Positions 8,471 to 10,029 of a DNA stretch of 10,029 nt are shown one piece after another (positions within the stretch are counted from its first letter, which is position 1; the number at the start of each line of letters is the position of its first letter). The notes below the pieces were generated by a model. That model did not search any database and was not told where the DNA came from. It was given only the letters and a program-made list of their open reading frames with translations. Source of the DNA: Pseudomonadota bacterium (GTDB lineage Bacteria > Pseudomonadota > Alphaproteobacteria > Sphingomonadales > Sphingomonadaceae); NCBI GenBank assembly GCA_947474905.1, contig CANJKQ010000010.1:1-10029 (forward strand). Reading direction: 5' to 3'. A program made the position numbers and the translations under genes.

Positions 8471-8859
8471 TACCAGAGCGTCCTGCAACCAAAGGTCGCA
8501 AAGGCGGGGTCACGAGTGACAATCGTCAGACCGGTCGCCAATGCCTGCGCGGCGATCAGTCGATCGAACGGATCACGATGGTCGCCCGCCAACAACCCTG
8601 CCTTTATCGCATGATCATAGCGCAGATCGATATGTTCGAAACCCGCCTCGATCACGAGCGCATTATATTCTTCGACAAAGGGGGCCATCGCCGGGAGTTT
8701 ACCGATGCGTACCTTATTGGCAATTTCCCATGCACAGACCGAAGGCGTCAATATCGTGTTGCCCCGATCGGCAAGCGTGGCGCGCACCAATGGAGAAAGG
8801 CGCTCGTCGTCGTTCCACCACCAGATCAAGGCATGTGTATCAATCAGAAAACCGGACAA
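8470..8859 (-). CDS. vapC: VapC-family PIN-domain ribonuclease toxin
   Basis: This 129-residue PIN-domain protein is of the size and pattern of VapC toxins, Mg2+-dependent endoribonucleases that cut cellular RNA when free of antitoxin. Acidic active-site residues are visible at Asp7 ([11 protein letters not shown]), Glu45 (AWEIANK), Asp96/Asp99 ([13 protein letters not shown]) and Asp117 (TRDPAF), so the catalytic set looks intact. Translation appears to start at TTG (8859), the first usable codon after the antitoxin stop in the same frame, with GAGA just upstream; a weak start would keep toxin below antitoxin. Nine bases separate it from the antitoxin gene. Its TAA overlaps the cobT ATG by one base, which ties toxin translation to a cobalamin gene. 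An alternative label is a Phd-linked PIN toxin (COG3744-like). Confidence 0.9.
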   Translation of the reverse strand: MSGFLIDTHALIWWWNDDERLSPLVRATLADRGNTILTPSVCAWEIANKVRIGKLPAMAPFVEEYNALVIEAGFEHIDLRYDHAIKAGLLAGDHRDPFDRLIAAQALATGLTIVTRDPAFATFGCRTLW

Positions 8860-8868
8860 ATTTATCTC

Positions 8869-9153
8869 TCAAACCAGCGGATCATGCTTTCCATCCCATA
8901 AGTCCAATTCTTCATCCGGGATCGGATCAAACCAGACTGAGTCGGGAACGTCGCCGAGCAATCCCTTCAAACGACCCGGTTGACGCGGCGGTAAAATGGC
9001 GGGGTCAATGAACGGTACCAGCTTGGCATAAGGCACCCCCGCTTTTGCGAGGATAATCTCCTCGCCGGCATGGGCGCGATCGAGCAGCTTGGAGAAATTG
9101 GTCTTGGCATCGTGGACGTTGACGAACGCCTCGCGCGGATCGGCTTCGGCCAT
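8869..9153 (-). CDS. Phd/YefM-type antitoxin, partner of the adjacent VapC
   Basis: This 94-residue protein has the Phd/YefM antitoxin N-terminus: VNVHDAKTNFSKLLDRAHAGEEI (11-33) then ILAKAGVPYAKLVPF (34-48), the dimer and DNA-binding part. The acidic, Pro-rich C-terminal tail (PGRLKGLLGD, then WFDPIPDEELDLWDGKHD) would wrap and block the toxin. Such antitoxins also repress their own operon. Three ATGs lie in a row at 9159, 9156 and 9153. I chose the last, since GAGGA then sits 7 nt away and the protein begins MAEADPREAF. A longer frame from 9252 would translate the upstream 9-bp repeats (KWTKWTK), which is not family-like. The gap to cobS is 103 nt and holds a hairpin, a palindrome and the repeats. 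It could equally be named vapB. Confidence 0.88.
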   Translation of the reverse strand: MAEADPREAFVNVHDAKTNFSKLLDRAHAGEEIILAKAGVPYAKLVPFIDPAILPPRQPGRLKGLLGDVPDSVWFDPIPDEELDLWDGKHDPLV

Positions 9154-9174
9154 CATCATTTCCTCAAAAGCAAG

Positions 9175-9192
9175 CTTAGTCCACTTAGTCCA
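9175..9192 (-). repeat. Two tandem 9-bp units (CTTAGTCCA on +) upstream of the antitoxin
   Basis: CTTAGTCCA occurs twice without a gap (9175-9183, 9184-9192), ending 22 nt before the preferred antitoxin start on the - strand. It matches 7 of 9 positions of the CTTCGTCAA register of the repeat at 1265-1283 upstream of thiD, on the same strand of the window but opposite relative to the downstream gene. The surrounding 60 nt look more AT-rich than the neighbourhood. Confidence 0.55.
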
Positions 9193-9200
9193 TTTGCGTT

Positions 9201-9210
9201 TTGATATCAA
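9201..9210. promoter_or_regulatory. Palindrome TTGATATCAA, candidate operator of the toxin-antitoxin operon
   Basis: TTGATATCAA is a perfect 10-bp palindrome 48 nt before the antitoxin start, in the only intergenic space of the operon. Antitoxins of this class bind palindromes near their own promoter, so it is a reasonable operator candidate. The - strand reading TTGATA could also serve as a -35 element, but I see no good -10 at the right spacing. Confidence 0.35.
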
Positions 9211-9219
9211 TTGGAGCGA

Positions 9220-9244
9220 CCTTGCCCCCAAGCGCGGGGCAAGG
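9220..9244 (-). terminator. Hairpin after cobS, possible terminator
   Basis: CCTTGCCCC (9220-9228) pairs perfectly with GGGGCAAGG (9236-9244) around a 7-nt loop, starting 12 nt after the cobS stop in the - direction. The 9-bp GC-rich stem is terminator-like, but no T-run follows. If it stops or slows transcription, the antitoxin, toxin and cobT would depend on their own promoter. Confidence 0.45.
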
Positions 9245-9256
9245 CTTGTCACCCCC

Positions 9257-10029
9257 TCACCCCTTCGCCACGCTTTCGGGCAAGTCCTTGCCGAAGACCC
9301 GCTGATAATATTCCGCGACCAGCGCGCGTTCTGCCTCGTCGCACTTGTTGAGGAAGCTCAACCGGAAGGCGAAGCCGACATCCTTGAAGATCATCGCGTT
9401 CTGCGCCCAGGTGATCACGGTGCGCGGGCTCATCACCGTCGAAATGTCGCCGTTGATGAAGCCGCGCCGCGTCAGGTCGGCCACGCGCACCATGTTGTCG
9501 ACTGTTTCCTTGCCGCCGGGCGAATCATATTCGCCGGACTTTGCCATGACGATGCGCGCTTCGGTCGCGGCTGGCAGGTAATTGAGGCCGACGACGATCG
9601 ACCAGCGGTCCATCTGGCCCTGGTTGATCTGCTGCGTGCCATGGTAAAGCCCGCTTGTATCGCCCAGGCCGACGGTGTTGGCGGTGGCGAACAGGCGGAA
9701 CCAGGGATTGGGGCGGATCACCCGGTTCTGGTCAAGCAGGGTCAGCTTGCCCTCGGTTTCCAGCACGCGCTGAATGACGAACATCACGTCGGGGCGGCCG
9801 GCATCATATTCGTCAAACACCAATGCCGTCGGCGTCTGCAGCGCCCAGGGCAACAGGCCTTCACGGAATTCCGTTACCTGCTGGCCATCGCGCAGCACGA
9901 TCGCGTCACGGCCGATCAGGTCGATACGGCTGATATGCGCGTCAAGATTGATGCGGATGCACGGCCATTTCAGCCGCGCGGCAACCTGTTCGATATGCGT
10001 CGATTTGCCGGTGCCGTGATAGCCCTGCA
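9257..10029 (-). CDS. cobS: Cobaltochelatase subunit CobS (AAA+ ATPase), N-terminus outside window
   Basis: The visible 256 residues are the C-terminal part of CobS, the AAA+ subunit that forms ring complexes with CobT and drives cobalt insertion by CobN. Right at the window edge the Walker A motif GYHGTGKST is readable (10024-9998). It is followed by the Walker B segment TALVFDEYD, about 65 residues later, [20 protein letters not shown] (sensor 1 region) and QGQMDRWS (arginine-finger region). The C-terminus ends DLPESVAKG, normal for the family. The apparent start at 9898 is an internal GTG; the frame stays open to the window end. Only the short N-terminal region is missing. It lies upstream of cobT on the same strand, as in other alphaproteobacteria, but a toxin-antitoxin pair stands between them. 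Confidence 0.94.
   Translation of the reverse strand, partial: QGYHGTGKSTHIEQVAARLKWPCIRINLDAHISRIDLIGRDAIVLRDGQQVTEFREGLLPWALQTPTALVFDEYDAGRPDVMFVIQRVLETEGKLTLLDQNRVIRPNPWFRLFATANTVGLGDTSGLYHGTQQINQGQMDRWSIVVGLNYLPAATEARIVMAKSGEYDSPGGKETVDNMVRVADLTRRGFINGDISTVMSPRTVITWAQNAMIFKDVGFAFRLSFLNKCDEAERALVAEYYQRVFGKDLPESVAKG

Noticed and set aside
9154..9252. Longer antitoxin starting at 9252
   Set aside because: The extension translates the hairpin and tandem repeats (KWTKWTK) and is unlike Phd-type N-termini. The ATG at 9153 has GAGGA at proper spacing.

Overview
The window looks like chromosomal DNA of a GC-rich alphaproteobacterium, most likely a sphingomonad (Sphingomonas, Sphingopyxis or relatives). 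The reasons are: a CcrM-type GANTC adenine methyltransferase with the alphaproteobacterial C-terminal domain; an aerobic-type CobS/CobT cobaltochelatase pair; a DUF1272 protein; a small RHH_4-type ribbon-helix-helix protein; and two short palindromic repeat pairs of a kind I associate with sphingomonad genomes. The genus is an inference from gene content, not a database match.

Left part, + strand (1-5652). The window opens inside a secreted-type protein with one CxxCH heme motif close to its C-terminus, followed by a strong hairpin. Next come a small eight-cysteine DUF1272 protein, then thiD (a pyrimidine kinase for thiamine synthesis, fused to a C-terminal VOC/glyoxalase-like domain), which overlaps rnhB (RNase HII) by 8 nt. 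A 184-nt intergenic region carries two perfect DnaA boxes, three GANTC sites and TTAACC-type half-sites. It leads into ccrM, the cell-cycle DNA methyltransferase. A 133-nt gap filled mostly by a REP-like pair separates ccrM from folP (dihydropteroate synthase).

Right part, - strand (10029 down to 5631). Transcription runs from cobS (partial; AAA+ subunit of cobaltochelatase), through a Phd-type antitoxin and a VapC PIN-domain toxin, to cobT (VWA-domain subunit of cobaltochelatase). A secreted protein of unknown function and a small RHH protein follow. RHH converges on folP with a 22-nt tail-to-tail overlap. The toxin stop and cobT start share a base (TAATG), and the secreted protein and RHH overlap as GTGA, so much of this strand looks translationally coupled.

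Points most worth a second look: (1) a toxin-antitoxin pair lodged between cobS and cobT and joined to the cobT start; (2) a REP-like inverted pair in frame inside thiD, where I expect a helix of the kinase; (3) a second REP pair after ccrM whose two hairpins share flanks and loop but differ by three compensatory base pairs; (4) the dense cluster of cell-cycle control motifs before ccrM; (5) related 9-bp tandem repeats in two distant intergenic regions. I see no rRNA, tRNA, CRISPR array, transposase, or clear TPP or cobalamin riboswitch.
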